A program made the translations under genes and the position numbers. This document shows positions 33,585-42,957 of a stretch of DNA of 64,000 bases, in pieces. Numbering within the stretch: the stretch's first letter is position 1; each line of letters starts with the position of its first letter. The notes under the pieces are model-generated. The model made no database searches. It saw only the letters and a list, made by a program, of their open reading frames with translations, and had not been told where the DNA came from. The stretch comes from an uncultured Desulfobacter sp. (GTDB taxonomy: Bacteria > Desulfobacterota > Desulfobacteria > Desulfobacterales > Desulfobacteraceae), in assembly GCF_963677125.1 (NCBI RefSeq), contig NZ_OY781882.1, forward strand, positions 3,852,501 through 3,916,500, read 5' to 3'.

Positions 33585-36305
33585 TTAGCCAACGAATTCA
33601 ACCTGGCTTGCAGGAGTACGGCAATCCATGATGTTACCACGAGCTTTGTGGTCAGCGATTTCAGCAGAGCAACCCACCATACGTCCAAGCAGGAACATGA
33701 TGAATGCGATATCCTGCATCTCTTTGGAACCAATTTTTCCGCTGTTAACGTCTTTCCAGAGCAGATCCAGAGAGATGGTGGCAATAACGCCGTCAATGTT
33801 AACGCAGAATACGTTCTTGGTGGCGCCCACGTCAAACATGGACTGTACCAGATAATGATAGAATACCTGGAAGTGGTTGATCTCGTTTCTTTCAGTGAAC
33901 AGTTTGTCCATGAAAACTTCACGCGGATCGTAGTTGACAGGTTTTCCCTTGAATACCGGATGGTTTACGCACGGAACCTTGAAGTAGTTCATGATACCTT
34001 CGCGTTTTGCTGTCAATTTGGTATCCAGGTATTTCTGGGCAGTGGCCAAAGCCAGTTCTTTCATCTTGGCATTGCGTTTTTCGGTATCCGGTTCCAGGTA
34101 CGGATCATAGTCGCCAAAGGCGTCTTTGAGGAACTTGATGGCTTCAAAACCATTGCCGCCATGGTCACGACCAGTGTTGTTCATCCAGCCGGAGTAGCAT
34201 GTAGCGATGAAGTTGCCGCCACTGACGGATTCCTTGGCACCCTTGGCAGAGATGGTACCCGGGCCGTTGGACATCAGCAGGTTGAGCAGGCCGTTGATGG
34301 CGAACTGTTCTTTGACTTCAGGTTCGCGGTTGAACAGCAGTTTAAAGCAAGTTGTTGCAAAGTCGGTATTCAGCACGGACAGATCGCTTAAGTCTACCAA
34401 GGATTTGTAGAAATCGTTGATTTCATACTGGGGTGCGCAGCAACCAACAAGGACGCCGTTGCATGCCAGGTAAGTGGCAACTTCGTGAGCGGTCTCAACA
34501 GTCATCTGCCTGTCAACAAGCGGTGTCCAGATAAGGCTCAAGGAAATAGCAGCCAGCATCAGGCTCAGTTTGTTTACATCACTGTTTGCTTCGGCATATT
34601 TCTGGGCATATTTGGTAAAGATGGTTTCCAGCCCTTCTTTGGCCAGCAGGTCTCCAAAGTATGCAGCAACTTCTGCTTCTTTAGCAGTGGTTTCACCCTG
34701 GGGCATAATCTTCTGGGACAGTTTTTCAGTAACGAGAGCATCGTTTACAGACATGTCGCCATAAATGTCAACATAGAAGAGATTGATCATATTTTTGGTC
34801 ATCTCTGTCATGTCTTGATACAGCTGGCAGTTACCGGAAGTCAAAACTGCAGCGCCCAGATAAGCATTGGGCAGCGCGCCGTTAGCACGGGCGCGGGCAG
34901 TAATATCCATATACTGTGTACCCAGAGCTGTGAAATAGTTCATGATGGCATTGGCCACCGGGAGATATTTCTCATCGGGCTGTACGGAAGATACGGCAAA
35001 GAAGTTGGAAAGTGCAAAATTCTTTACAACAAGATCGAGAACCGGAACGCCGTGAACTTCAGTAACGTCGGTTTTCGGGTTCATGCGGCTTGCGCCGGAC
35101 TTGTTACGCATGGATTCTCTGGTCAGCTGAGCACCTACCTGGTTGCCAAGTTTTTTGATGGCATCGTTGTAGGGTTCCATGGCTTCAACAGCTTTCATTT
35201 TGAGCTTTTCAGGCAGATTAATACCCTGTTCATTGACAAACCAAGGTTTCAGGCTCAGGTCGCCGAATGCTTCAAAATCGGGTTCTTCGCCGATCTCTTT
35301 GTAGATGGCGGCCATTGCAGGGGGGGCATCCTGGATGGATTCAATTCTGACACCCTTTTTGGAGCATTTGGGGCTGTCAGGGTTGAACATATCCACGCCA
35401 AAGTACTCATCAAACCATTTTTCTTTGGCAAGGGCATCATCACCACCACCAGCGATGGCGCCGGCATGACCAACCGCGCGGCTCAGGTTGGCTTTCCAGC
35501 GGCCTGTTACGCAGCATACGATGGGTTTGGTCAGCTTGATGGTGCCGTCGGCAACCCAGTCAAGGGCTTGTTTTTCATAATATCCGCCGGGCTCAATGTA
35601 GCAGAAGATCGCTTTGGTACGCGGATCATTTTCTGCACAATAGAGGAATTCGGGGAAGGCAAACTGGATATAAAGGTCCTTACCGGAGCTAAGTACGGTA
35701 GATGTACCGAAACCTGCAGTTTTCAGGTATTCAGGAATGGTGGTACTGAAGTTACCGGAGTTACTGAAAACAGCAACACTACCTTTTACAAGGGATTCAC
35801 CGGGGTTGTTTCCGCCCAGGGCGCCACCAACACGAACCTGGTCCCAGGAGTTACCAATACCCAGGCAGTTTCCGCCAAATACGTCAATTTCATTTTCCTG
35901 TGCGATGGCACGGATAAATGCAGAATCCTTAACACCAACTTTTTCAGTCAGGATAACGATTTTGGTCAGATCGGGGTTGTGGGCAATCAGCTCAGCGGCA
36001 GCAGCAGCAACCGCTGTGGGGGGCAGATAGATAACGCCGACATCAAATTTAATACCGGCATCAACGATCTCTTTAACACTGCCGTATGCAGGGATATCAC
36101 CAATTTTGGTTTCCAGTTTTGCACCGGATTTACCATATTGAACACCAGCAACAATGTTGCCGCCACTGAATTCATGTGATGTGGGGGTTACACCTCTACT
36201 TTCACCACCCAGAAGATTCATTACGATGCAGCGAGAATCTTTATTTGCTATTTCTTCTAGACTATTTACTCCCACGTAGTAGGGGAACGGATTAGTTTGG
36301 CTCAT
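33585..36305 (-). CDS. aclA: ATP-citrate lyase, large subunit (divergent)
   Basis: This 906-residue protein joins a CoA-binding/CoA-ligase part to a citrate-synthase-like part. The ligase part (about 1-330) has the active-site histidine H280 in RAVGHAGAIAGG. The C-terminal part (about 600-906) ends FLLGRMVGCSAEIADHKARG and keeps two citrate-synthase-type catalytic residues, H782 (VNHPVFKGKPV) and D838 (VNIDGVIA). Where Chlorobium-type AclA has ADHGP, this reads MSNGPG, so the first catalytic histidine seems to be N680. It is also some 300 residues longer than Chlorobium AclA (about 610). In Desulfobacter the enzyme runs towards citrate plus ATP during acetate oxidation. Co-transcribed with aclB upstream; GGAGAA precedes the ATG. 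Confidence 0.88.
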   Translation of the reverse strand: MSQTNPFPYYVGVNSLEEIANKDSRCIVMNLLGGESRGVTPTSHEFSGGNIVAGVQYGKSGAKLETKIGDIPAYGSVKEIVDAGIKFDVGVIYLPPTAVAAAAAELIAHNPDLTKIVILTEKVGVKDSAFIRAIAQENEIDVFGGNCLGIGNSWDQVRVGGALGGNNPGESLVKGSVAVFSNSGNFSTTIPEYLKTAGFGTSTVLSSGKDLYIQFAFPEFLYCAENDPRTKAIFCYIEPGGYYEKQALDWVADGTIKLTKPIVCCVTGRWKANLSRAVGHAGAIAGGGDDALAKEKWFDEYFGVDMFNPDSPKCSKKGVRIESIQDAPPAMAAIYKEIGEEPDFEAFGDLSLKPWFVNEQGINLPEKLKMKAVEAMEPYNDAIKKLGNQVGAQLTRESMRNKSGASRMNPKTDVTEVHGVPVLDLVVKNFALSNFFAVSSVQPDEKYLPVANAIMNYFTALGTQYMDITARARANGALPNAYLGAAVLTSGNCQLYQDMTEMTKNMINLFYVDIYGDMSVNDALVTEKLSQKIMPQGETTAKEAEVAAYFGDLLAKEGLETIFTKYAQKYAEANSDVNKLSLMLAAISLSLIWTPLVDRQMTVETAHEVATYLACNGVLVGCCAPQYEINDFYKSLVDLSDLSVLNTDFATTCFKLLFNREPEVKEQFAINGLLNLLMSNGPGTISAKGAKESVSGGNFIATCYSGWMNNTGRDHGGNGFEAIKFLKDAFGDYDPYLEPDTEKRNAKMKELALATAQKYLDTKLTAKREGIMNYFKVPCVNHPVFKGKPVNYDPREVFMDKLFTERNEINHFQVFYHYLVQSMFDVGATKNVFCVNIDGVIATISLDLLWKDVNSGKIGSKEMQDIAFIMFLLGRMVGCSAEIADHKARGNIMDCRTPASQVEFVG

Positions 36306-36414
36306 AGCTTCTCCAATAAAATGATTTAATTTCTGTTTAAATTGCTAAAATGCTTTTGATTTATAATTAAATCGTCAGATTACCTTTGACCTTTGTTTTT
36401 GACCCGGCAAATAA

Positions 36415-37644
36415 TTATTTTTTATTTGCTGTAATCCATGCATCCAGTTCCAGGGTGTAATTCAATACACCAATCATACTACTGTCGAAACCGAACATCT
36501 TGTAAGGGATCTTCATACTGTCAAGAAGGTCACGGGCATAAATCATTCCCTGCACAACGTTTGGACCACCACGGCCGATTACAACGTGCACATCAGGATT
36601 CAGTGCAATATTTTCTCTTAAAGCATCCAGCATCGCTTTAATGGTAACAAAAATATCGGTGTTGTTTGCTTTACCACCAATAATCTGAACAATGTTGGCA
36701 TTTTTCAGGAAGTGTCTGTAGCAAATGCTTGCAATCTCTTTCATCTTTGCATAGGGGGGGTTTCCACCAAAGTCAGATGAGAACATTGCTTTGTCGCCCA
36801 GAACCTCAGTGGCTGCACTGTTGGCACCGCCACCGAACATGAAGGGCAGGATGGTTCCATTGGGGTTCAGTTCCACAACGTCGCTCTGTCCCTGATAGGT
36901 TCTCAGCTGGTTGATTTCAGTTTCAAAATCAGTCAGTTCGGTAGCAAATACTTCGTTCGGGAATTTGATGCGGGTATGTGCGGGATCGTCCTGGTCGAAA
37001 GCTGCTTTAACGTCGCAAGCCACCGGAAGGGGACGTTTGCCTTTTTTCATACGAATGGGGTTCAGCTCAATCATGGTCAGGCCATAATTGTTATACAGAT
37101 CCCACAGTTTGGGAAGCTGCTGTACCAGCGGGCTGATGAAAGGTTTGGGGCATCCAAGTTTCAGCAGTGCGTCATTGATATGATAGCCTCTGAGGCCTTC
37201 ATTGGGGTTAAAGGGAACAATGGCTTTTTTGTCGTCGGGCAGTTCTTCAACTTCAACACCACCTTCAACAATCAACAACATGGTCGGTGTTCTGGTGATT
37301 GTAGAGGTTGTAATACTTACATAAATTTCTGCATCGGAAGCAACAAATTCTTCAAATGTGCAACCGTTTGCTTTATGTGTCGTAGGGCCTTGCTGATATT
37401 CGGCAAAGCAAAGGTCTTTTCTGGCCTGATTGGCGTCTGCATAATTGTCGACAATTTTTACCAGCCCTGCTTTTCCTTTTTTACCGGCACTGCCCATAAA
37501 AGAGGGTTTTACAACGACTTTGCCGCCTTTTTTGATCAGCGCTTCAATCTGTTCTTTGGTAGCATTTTCTGTCAGGGTCTCTGCTACGGGGAAATCAACT
37601 GTATCCATCAATTGCTTTCCGTATTTTAATCCAGTTAGTTGCAT
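36415..37644 (-). CDS. aclB: ATP-citrate lyase, small subunit (ATP-grasp)
   Basis: This 409-residue protein is related to the succinyl-CoA synthetase beta subunit. The ATP-grasp half has KKGGKVVVKPSFMGSAGKKGKAGLV, the MIELNPIRM motif and a following VACDVKAAFD. The C-terminal half has the CoA-ligase segment FMFGGGANSAATEVLG and VVIGRGGPNVVQGM. With the 906-residue partner it forms the lyase that links acetyl-CoA, oxaloacetate and citrate. The upstream gap of 480 bases suggests the promoter lies there; GGGAGG is 5 bases before the ATG. 109 bases separate it from aclA. Confidence 0.9.
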   Translation of the reverse strand: MQLTGLKYGKQLMDTVDFPVAETLTENATKEQIEALIKKGGKVVVKPSFMGSAGKKGKAGLVKIVDNYADANQARKDLCFAEYQQGPTTHKANGCTFEEFVASDAEIYVSITTSTITRTPTMLLIVEGGVEVEELPDDKKAIVPFNPNEGLRGYHINDALLKLGCPKPFISPLVQQLPKLWDLYNNYGLTMIELNPIRMKKGKRPLPVACDVKAAFDQDDPAHTRIKFPNEVFATELTDFETEINQLRTYQGQSDVVELNPNGTILPFMFGGGANSAATEVLGDKAMFSSDFGGNPPYAKMKEIASICYRHFLKNANIVQIIGGKANNTDIFVTIKAMLDALRENIALNPDVHVVIGRGGPNVVQGMIYARDLLDSMKIPYKMFGFDSSMIGVLNYTLELDAWITANKK

Positions 37645-38126
37645 TTTTCCTCCCTGATAATTGTGTGAATTTAATTAAATAAAACTTCTCAATTCATTCG
37701 ATATTACCAACAGACTTCAATCTTAACACTTTGTTTTTTCGCAAAACATAAATGTCAATTTATTAAGCATCCAGCCTACCCTTGCATGGTTCACAGATTG
37801 CTTCAAGGGGTTTTTGGCTGTTTTGCTTCGTCGCAAGAAGGTTTAAAGTTCCCCCTAAACTTTTCCCTATCAAGCCCTCCTTTCTTTATTGGGAATTTGC
37901 TAAATTTAAATAATCTTTTTAAAGATCTCTTAACATCTGTTAACAAGTTTAAACTTATATAGGATAGGAACTTCCGTTTTGTCAATAGGATAGTGCAGCC
38001 AAAATTCACCGTCGAAATTTAATATGCTTCCATAAAAAAGCGGACAGGTGGCAGCCATGGGGTTTTAACCTTATCTATAACACATCAATTGTTAGTCTAT
38101 AAAAACTATCGTATGGTATTGTCAAT

Positions 38127-38297
38127 TTATTTTTCGCTGTGTTTGGCATCTTTAAACATCGCGAATGGTGCAGGCATGGTGTTGCCTAAAGCAATAGCGT
38201 TAACTAAATAAAGAGGCACAGGCAGATCTGCCAAGGAGATAGGATTAGTTAATTCTTTTTCTTGTTCGAACTTGAATGATCGTATGCCTTGTGACAT
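38127..38297 (-). CDS. Possible small hypothetical protein
   Basis: A 56-residue reading frame (60 from GTG at 38309) with the segment NPISLADLPVPLYLVNAIALG, which looks amphipathic or membrane-associating. GAGGGG lies 12 bases before the ATG. Neither length nor motif proves it is coding. It would lie alone between aclB and hisS, reading away from hisS. Confidence 0.35.
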   Translation of the reverse strand: MSQGIRSFKFEQEKELTNPISLADLPVPLYLVNAIALGNTMPAPFAMFKDAKHSEK

Positions 38298-38534
38298 ATT
38301 TGTATGCACCCCCTCGTTGGTGGTAGCTTTTCGATTTCTGGGGTACTATAGCGACTCAATTCAGCAAGCGCAACAAAAAATTTTATTTTTTTTTACAATA
38401 AATCATAAAGAAGGATAGCGGGAATTTGAGTATGGCGTAACTGTAATTGCGGTCCATTAAAATTATAGGAAATCATCTGCAATTCTTTTACCACAAACGC
38501 CGTAATGACAATTATCAAGTCCTTATATTATATG

Positions 38535-38564
38535 TTGACTAAGACACTGATTTTAAACTATATA
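38535..38564 (+). promoter_or_regulatory. Probable hisS-aspS promoter
   Basis: TTGACT (38535-38540) and TATATA (38559-38564) are spaced 18 bases, about 55 bases before the hisS start. Confidence 0.5.
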
Positions 38565-38619
38565 GATCGGCTGTATATTTTTTTGGTAACAAACAACAAA
38601 GATTGAAGATATAAAACCC

Positions 38620-39876
38620 ATGCAGACCATACGCGGATTCAGAGATATTTTACCAGAGCAGATTACTCTGTGGCAGAAGGTGGAGCAAGAAGCGGCAGCC
38701 CTGTTTGAATCCTTTGGATACAGGGAAATCCGTATCCCTATCGTGGAGAAGACAGCATTGTTTGCCCGGAGTATCGGAGAAACAACCGACATTGTTGAAA
38801 AGGAGATGTACACCTTTGAAGACAGGAAGGGTGAAATGCTCACGCTTCGGCCCGAGGCCACAGCATCCATTTGCAGGGCGTACATCCAGCATAAAATGTA
38901 TGCGGCCGAGCCGGTACGCAAATTTTATCTGACAGGCCCCATGTTCCGTCGGGAGCGTCCGCAAAAAGGGCGCTACCGCCAGTTTTACCAAATTGACGCA
39001 GAGGTTTTCGGAGTAGCATCCCCTTATATTGACAGTGAACTGATTTTTCTTTTGCACACATTGTTACGCCGTCTTGGACTTGAAGGCCTTTCAGCCCATA
39101 TCAACAGCCTTGGTTGCCCGACCTGTCGTCCTGATTTCCAAAAAGCCCTGCTTGATTTTTTAGGCGAACGAAAAGACCATTTGTGCGAGAACTGCCAACG
39201 CAGACTGGTTAAAAATCCATTGCGGATACTGGACTGTAAAGTACAGGCATGCAAGCAGGCCCTTGAGGGATCACCGGCTACAGTGGATCATCTATGTCCG
39301 GATTGCAGTACCCATTTTGAAACCGTGAAAAACAGCCTTGAAAAACTGGGGGTGGATTTTATAATCGACGACACCCTGGTTCGTGGGCTTGATTACTATA
39401 CCCGTACGGCCTGGGAAATCCAGACCACAACCCTCGGTGCCCAGTCCGCCGTTGCCGGGGGCGGTCGGTACGATCGTCTGGTGGAAGAACTTGGCGGTCC
39501 TTCGACACCGGCAATTGGGTTTGCCATCGGGTTTGACCGCCTGGTCGAAGTAATGGAGCAGCTTGACAACCAGGCCGGTGAAACAGGCCCGGACCTTTTT
39601 ATTGTCAGCCTGGGGGCAGACGCCCTGCAATATGCATTTGAATGGTCCTGCCGGCTTAATACCATGGGCATAAGAACAGATACGGATTTCCGTGGAAAAA
39701 GTATGAAAGCGCTGATGAAACGGGCAAATAAACTCAATGCCGATTTTGTTCTCATTGTCGGTGACAATGAACTTGCCCAAAAAAAACTTGTGCTGCGCAA
39801 CATGGCGACCAAGGAGCAGACTGAAATCGGGCTGGATAATCTGGTAAATGACCTGGCAAAACTAATTAAACATTAA
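38620..39876 (+). CDS. hisS: Histidyl-tRNA synthetase
   Basis: This 418-residue class II synthetase charges tRNA-His. It shows RGFRDILPEQ at the start, motif 2 GPMFRRERPQKGRYRQFYQIDAE, the histidine A motif LVRGLDYYTRTAWE, GGGRYDRL, the GFAIGFDRL motif 3 region and a C-terminal anticodon domain. Four cysteines of a knuckle (CPTC, CENC) lie near 165-190. It is 47 bases before aspS, in the common hisS-aspS arrangement. Confidence 0.97.
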   Translation: MQTIRGFRDILPEQITLWQKVEQEAAALFESFGYREIRIPIVEKTALFARSIGETTDIVEKEMYTFEDRKGEMLTLRPEATASICRAYIQHKMYAAEPVRKFYLTGPMFRRERPQKGRYRQFYQIDAEVFGVASPYIDSELIFLLHTLLRRLGLEGLSAHINSLGCPTCRPDFQKALLDFLGERKDHLCENCQRRLVKNPLRILDCKVQACKQALEGSPATVDHLCPDCSTHFETVKNSLEKLGVDFIIDDTLVRGLDYYTRTAWEIQTTTLGAQSAVAGGGRYDRLVEELGGPSTPAIGFAIGFDRLVEVMEQLDNQAGETGPDLFIVSLGADALQYAFEWSCRLNTMGIRTDTDFRGKSMKALMKRANKLNADFVLIVGDNELAQKKLVLRNMATKEQTEIGLDNLVNDLAKLIKH

Positions 39877-39923
39877 TATCGTTATGGAGTTTAAGAATAA
39901 AAGTGACTGATTTACTTGGAGAT

Positions 39924-41690
39924 ATGAAACGCACACACACCTGCATTGAGTTGGGAGAAAGCCAGATTGGCCAGGACGTCGTACTCATGGGGTGGGTTCA
40001 GCACCGCCGGGATCACGGCGGCGTTATTTTTGTGGACCTTCGGGACCGGGAAGGCATTACCCAGGTTGTATTTGATCCGTCGGTCTCCGAGGCTGTCCAT
40101 GAAAAAGCCCAGGAAATCAGAAATGAATATGTCCTGGGCATTAAAGGAAAAGTATCGGCACGGCCTGCCGACATGGTAAACCCCAGGATGACCACCGGTG
40201 CCATAGAAGTGCTTGTAGACGAATTGCGGATCTTTTCCAGAGCCAAAACACCGGCCTTTCAGATTGAAGACCGGGTGGATGCCTCGGAAACCATACGTCT
40301 GCAATACCGTTATCTGGATTTAAGGCGCACCCAGCTTAAAAACAATATTCTGGCCCGGCACAAAACCACCATGACGGTTAGAAATTTTCTGGATGCCAAC
40401 GGTTTTATAGATATCGAAACCCCGTTTCTGACCAAAAGCACCCCTGAAGGCGCCAGGGACTACCTGGTTCCCTCCCGAGTCAACCAGGGTGATTTTTACG
40501 CCCTGCCCCAGTCCCCCCAGTTGTTCAAACAGCTTTTGATGGTTGCCGGATTTGACCGGTATTACCAGATTGTCAAATGCTTCAGGGACGAAGATCTGCG
40601 GGCGGACCGCCAGCCTGAGTTCACCCAGATTGATATGGAGCTCTCCTTTGTGGATGAATACCAGGTGATGGAGATCACCGAAGGGTTAATCAAAGCTATA
40701 TTTAAAAATGTGCTGGATGTGGACTTTCCTGACCCCTTCCCCACCATGACCTGGGCCGAGGCTATGGACCGGTTCGGCCTGGACCGTCCGGATTTAAGAT
40801 TCGGCTTGGAATTAAAAAATGTATCCGACATTGTAGCCAATGCGGATTTCAAAGTGTTTGCCTCTGTGGTTAAAAACGGCGGGCTGGTCAAGGCTATCAA
40901 TGCCAAGGGCTGTGCTGATTTCTCCAGAAAACAGATTGATGAACTCACAGAATTTGCAGCCGTTTACAGGGCCAAGGGCCTGGCCTGGATAAAAATAAAG
41001 GAAGATCAGTGGCAGTCCCCCATTGCCAAATTCTTTTCTGATGATGAAAAAGAAGCATTGAAGCAACGCCTCGATCTTGAACCCGGAGACATTGTCTTTT
41101 TCGTGGCGGACCAGCCCAAAATCACCAATGAAGCCCTGGGTCAGTTGAGAAATGAATTGGCACGCAGGCTTGGGCTCATTGATGATAATGAGTTCAAGTT
41201 TACCTGGATCACCCACTTCCCCATGTTCGAATATGATGAAACGGAAAAACGCTACCAGGCCCTCCACCATCCGTTTACCGCACCCATGGAATCGGATCTG
41301 GACAAATTAGAGACCAATCCTCTGGAAGTCAACTCCCGGGCCTATGACCTGGTGCTGAACGGTATTGAAATCGGCGGCGGCAGCATCCGTATCCACGACA
41401 GCGAACTGCAGCAACGGGTGCTCAAGTGTTTAGGCATCGGCGAAGAAGAAGCCAAGGAAAAATTCGGTTTCCTCTTGGAGGCACTGACGTTCGGTGCCCC
41501 GCCCCACGGCGGCCTGGCCTTTGGTCTGGATCGCCTGGTTATGCTGATTTGCCAGGAGGACTCCATCCGCAACGTCATAGCCTTTCCCAAAACCCAGAAG
41601 GCCACCTGCCTGATGACCCAGGCACCGTCAAAAGCGGCCTCGGCCCAACTACAGGAACTGGCCATTAAAACGGTAAAGCCGATAGAGTAA
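39924..41690 (+). CDS. aspS: Aspartyl-tRNA synthetase
   Basis: This 588-residue class II synthetase is of the long bacterial type. An OB-fold anticodon domain comes first (QDVVLMGWVQHRRDHGGVIFVDLRD). Then come motif 2 with FRDEDLRADRQPEFTQID, an inserted GAD domain (about 285-415) including ITHFPMFEYDE nearby, and motif 3 GGLAFGLDRLVM. The ATG at 39924 follows GGAG by a few bases; an upstream GTG at 39903 is less likely. Whether it also charges tRNA-Asn cannot be told. It ends 36 bases before a strong bidirectional terminator. Confidence 0.96.
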   Translation: MKRTHTCIELGESQIGQDVVLMGWVQHRRDHGGVIFVDLRDREGITQVVFDPSVSEAVHEKAQEIRNEYVLGIKGKVSARPADMVNPRMTTGAIEVLVDELRIFSRAKTPAFQIEDRVDASETIRLQYRYLDLRRTQLKNNILARHKTTMTVRNFLDANGFIDIETPFLTKSTPEGARDYLVPSRVNQGDFYALPQSPQLFKQLLMVAGFDRYYQIVKCFRDEDLRADRQPEFTQIDMELSFVDEYQVMEITEGLIKAIFKNVLDVDFPDPFPTMTWAEAMDRFGLDRPDLRFGLELKNVSDIVANADFKVFASVVKNGGLVKAINAKGCADFSRKQIDELTEFAAVYRAKGLAWIKIKEDQWQSPIAKFFSDDEKEALKQRLDLEPGDIVFFVADQPKITNEALGQLRNELARRLGLIDDNEFKFTWITHFPMFEYDETEKRYQALHHPFTAPMESDLDKLETNPLEVNSRAYDLVLNGIEIGGGSIRIHDSELQQRVLKCLGIGEEEAKEKFGFLLEALTFGAPPHGGLAFGLDRLVMLICQEDSIRNVIAFPKTQKATCLMTQAPSKAASAQLQELAIKTVKPIE

Positions 41691-41726
41691 ACCTCTATCG
41701 TTCAACGTCGGCCTTAAAATTAAAAA

Positions 41727-41764
41727 CCGCCCCGAAAACTATTTGTTTCCGGGGCGGATTTATT
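41727..41764. terminator. Bidirectional terminator between aspS and minE
   Basis: CCGCCCCG (41727-41734) pairs with CGGGGCGG (41750-41757), with AAA/TTT extending the stem inward. ATTTATTT follows on the plus strand and TTTTTAATTTT on the minus strand, so it can stop both convergent operons. Confidence 0.85.
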
Positions 41765-41853
41765 TGAAAGCCCGGCATCTCCTATGCCATAAAGCGTAAG
41801 ATGCGACACTTTATATCTTAAAATGAGTTCTCGACGCTGAAGTACAGTAAAGG

Positions 41854-42120
41854 CTATGTCCGTTTTCTTTTTACATGGAGAATCGGGGTATTGAACACCA
41901 GAGCAGAGACATCTTTATCGTTTTTAACCTTAAGCTCCAATGCATTTTGATCAATTTCAAAATATTTTGATATCACATTAACGATATCCGTCTGAAGATC
42001 AGTCAAAGTGGTGTCGTTCACTTCCAGCTTATCGTAAACTAAAGAAAATTGAAGCCGCTTTTTTGCTTCGTCACTACTTCTTTTCTGGCCTGTGAACCGT
42101 CTCAAAAATTCTTGCAGCAT
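41854..42120 (-). CDS. minE: Cell division topological factor MinE
   Basis: This 88-residue protein has the MinD-contact helix near the start (LQEFLRRFTG, AKKRLQFSLVYDKLEV) and a dimer domain (LTDLQTDIVNVISKYFEIDQNALELKV). It stimulates MinD ATPase and creates the pole-to-pole pattern that puts the division site at mid-cell. Last gene of minC-minD-minE, 10 bases after minD; GGAGC lies just before the ATG. Confidence 0.93.
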   Translation of the reverse strand: MLQEFLRRFTGQKRSSDEAKKRLQFSLVYDKLEVNDTTLTDLQTDIVNVISKYFEIDQNALELKVKNDKDVSALVFNTPILHVKRKRT

Positions 42121-42130
42121 TCAACGCTCC

Positions 42131-42925
42131 TTATCTTAACCCGAAAGTTTTACTCAGTTTGCTCCATACGCTGGTTTTCTGATTTGGCACCTCAATGGGA
42201 ACCTCTTCGCCATTCAAACGTTTGGCAATCCTACGAAAAGCCTGTCCGGCAGTGGAATCATTCTGGAGCACCAGGGGCGTACCGGTGTTGGAGGATATGA
42301 GTACTTTTTCATCCATGGGTACAAGCCCTGCCAGTTCAATGGATAAAATATCCAACACATCTTCATGACTGAGCATTTCCCCACGTTCCACACGCGCCGG
42401 TTCAAGACGGTTAACAATGAGTTTGGGTTCCAGGGAGCGGGCATACAAAAGGCCGATAACGCGATCCGCGTCCCTGACGGCTGATACATCCGGGGTGCAG
42501 ACCACAACCGCTTCATTGGCGCCGGCAATGGAATTTTCAAACCCTCTTTCAATACCGGCCGGAGAATCCATAATCACATAATCAAATTTTTTGCGCAATT
42601 CCTTGGCCACGCGTTCAACACCTGCCGGTGACAGCACATCTTTATTATCGCTTTGGGAGGCCGGGATAAGAAAAAGATTCTCAATACGTCTGTCCCGGAT
42701 GGCGGCCTGGTCAATCTTGCACCGACCCTGTACCACATCCACAATATTAAAAACAATCCGGTTTTCCAAGCCCATAACCACATCAAGATTACGCAGTCCG
42801 ATATCCATATCCACAATAGCGACCCTTTTTCCTTCAAGAGCCAAGGCTGCGCCGATGGAAGAGGTCGCTGTTGTTTTACCTACGCCGCCCTTTCCAGATG
42901 TTACGACAATAATTTTACCTTCCAA
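42131..42925 (-). CDS. minD: Septum site-determining ATPase MinD
   Basis: This 264-residue ParA-type ATPase has the deviant Walker A TSGKGGVGKTT with both lysines, IVDMDIGLRNLDVVMGLENR, DYVIMDSPAGIERG and a C-terminal amphipathic membrane helix (VWSKLSKTFGLR). TTG at 42925 is chosen because GAGGTG lies four bases upstream and MEGKIIVVTSG aligns with known starts; another TTG at 42937 would add four residues. It recruits MinC to the membrane. Confidence 0.95.
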   Translation of the reverse strand: MEGKIIVVTSGKGGVGKTTATSSIGAALALEGKRVAIVDMDIGLRNLDVVMGLENRIVFNIVDVVQGRCKIDQAAIRDRRIENLFLIPASQSDNKDVLSPAGVERVAKELRKKFDYVIMDSPAGIERGFENSIAGANEAVVVCTPDVSAVRDADRVIGLLYARSLEPKLIVNRLEPARVERGEMLSHEDVLDILSIELAGLVPMDEKVLISSNTGTPLVLQNDSTAGQAFRRIAKRLNGEEVPIEVPNQKTSVWSKLSKTFGLR

Positions 42926-42957
42926 GTTACACCTCAATAGTTATGATTGTTTTTTCT

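Larger units (their letters stand above)
37645..38619. other. Long intergenic region between aclB and hisS
   Basis: About 975 bases, AT-rich, holding the leader of the lyase operon on the left (TTGACA on the minus strand at 37758-37753, with no good -10 at the normal distance), a possible small ORF at 38127-38297, and the hisS promoter on the right. I see no tRNA, repeat or convincing gene in the rest. Confidence 0.5.

Noticed and set aside
34485..36179. A 564-codon open frame on the plus strand opposite aclA
   Set aside because: It is fully antisense to a clear enzyme gene, has no recognisable domain and low-complexity Phe/Gly/Cys content typical of a shadow frame.
37803..38009. A 68-codon minus-strand frame upstream of aclB
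   Set aside because: Lys-rich, AT-driven composition with no ribosome site or motif.
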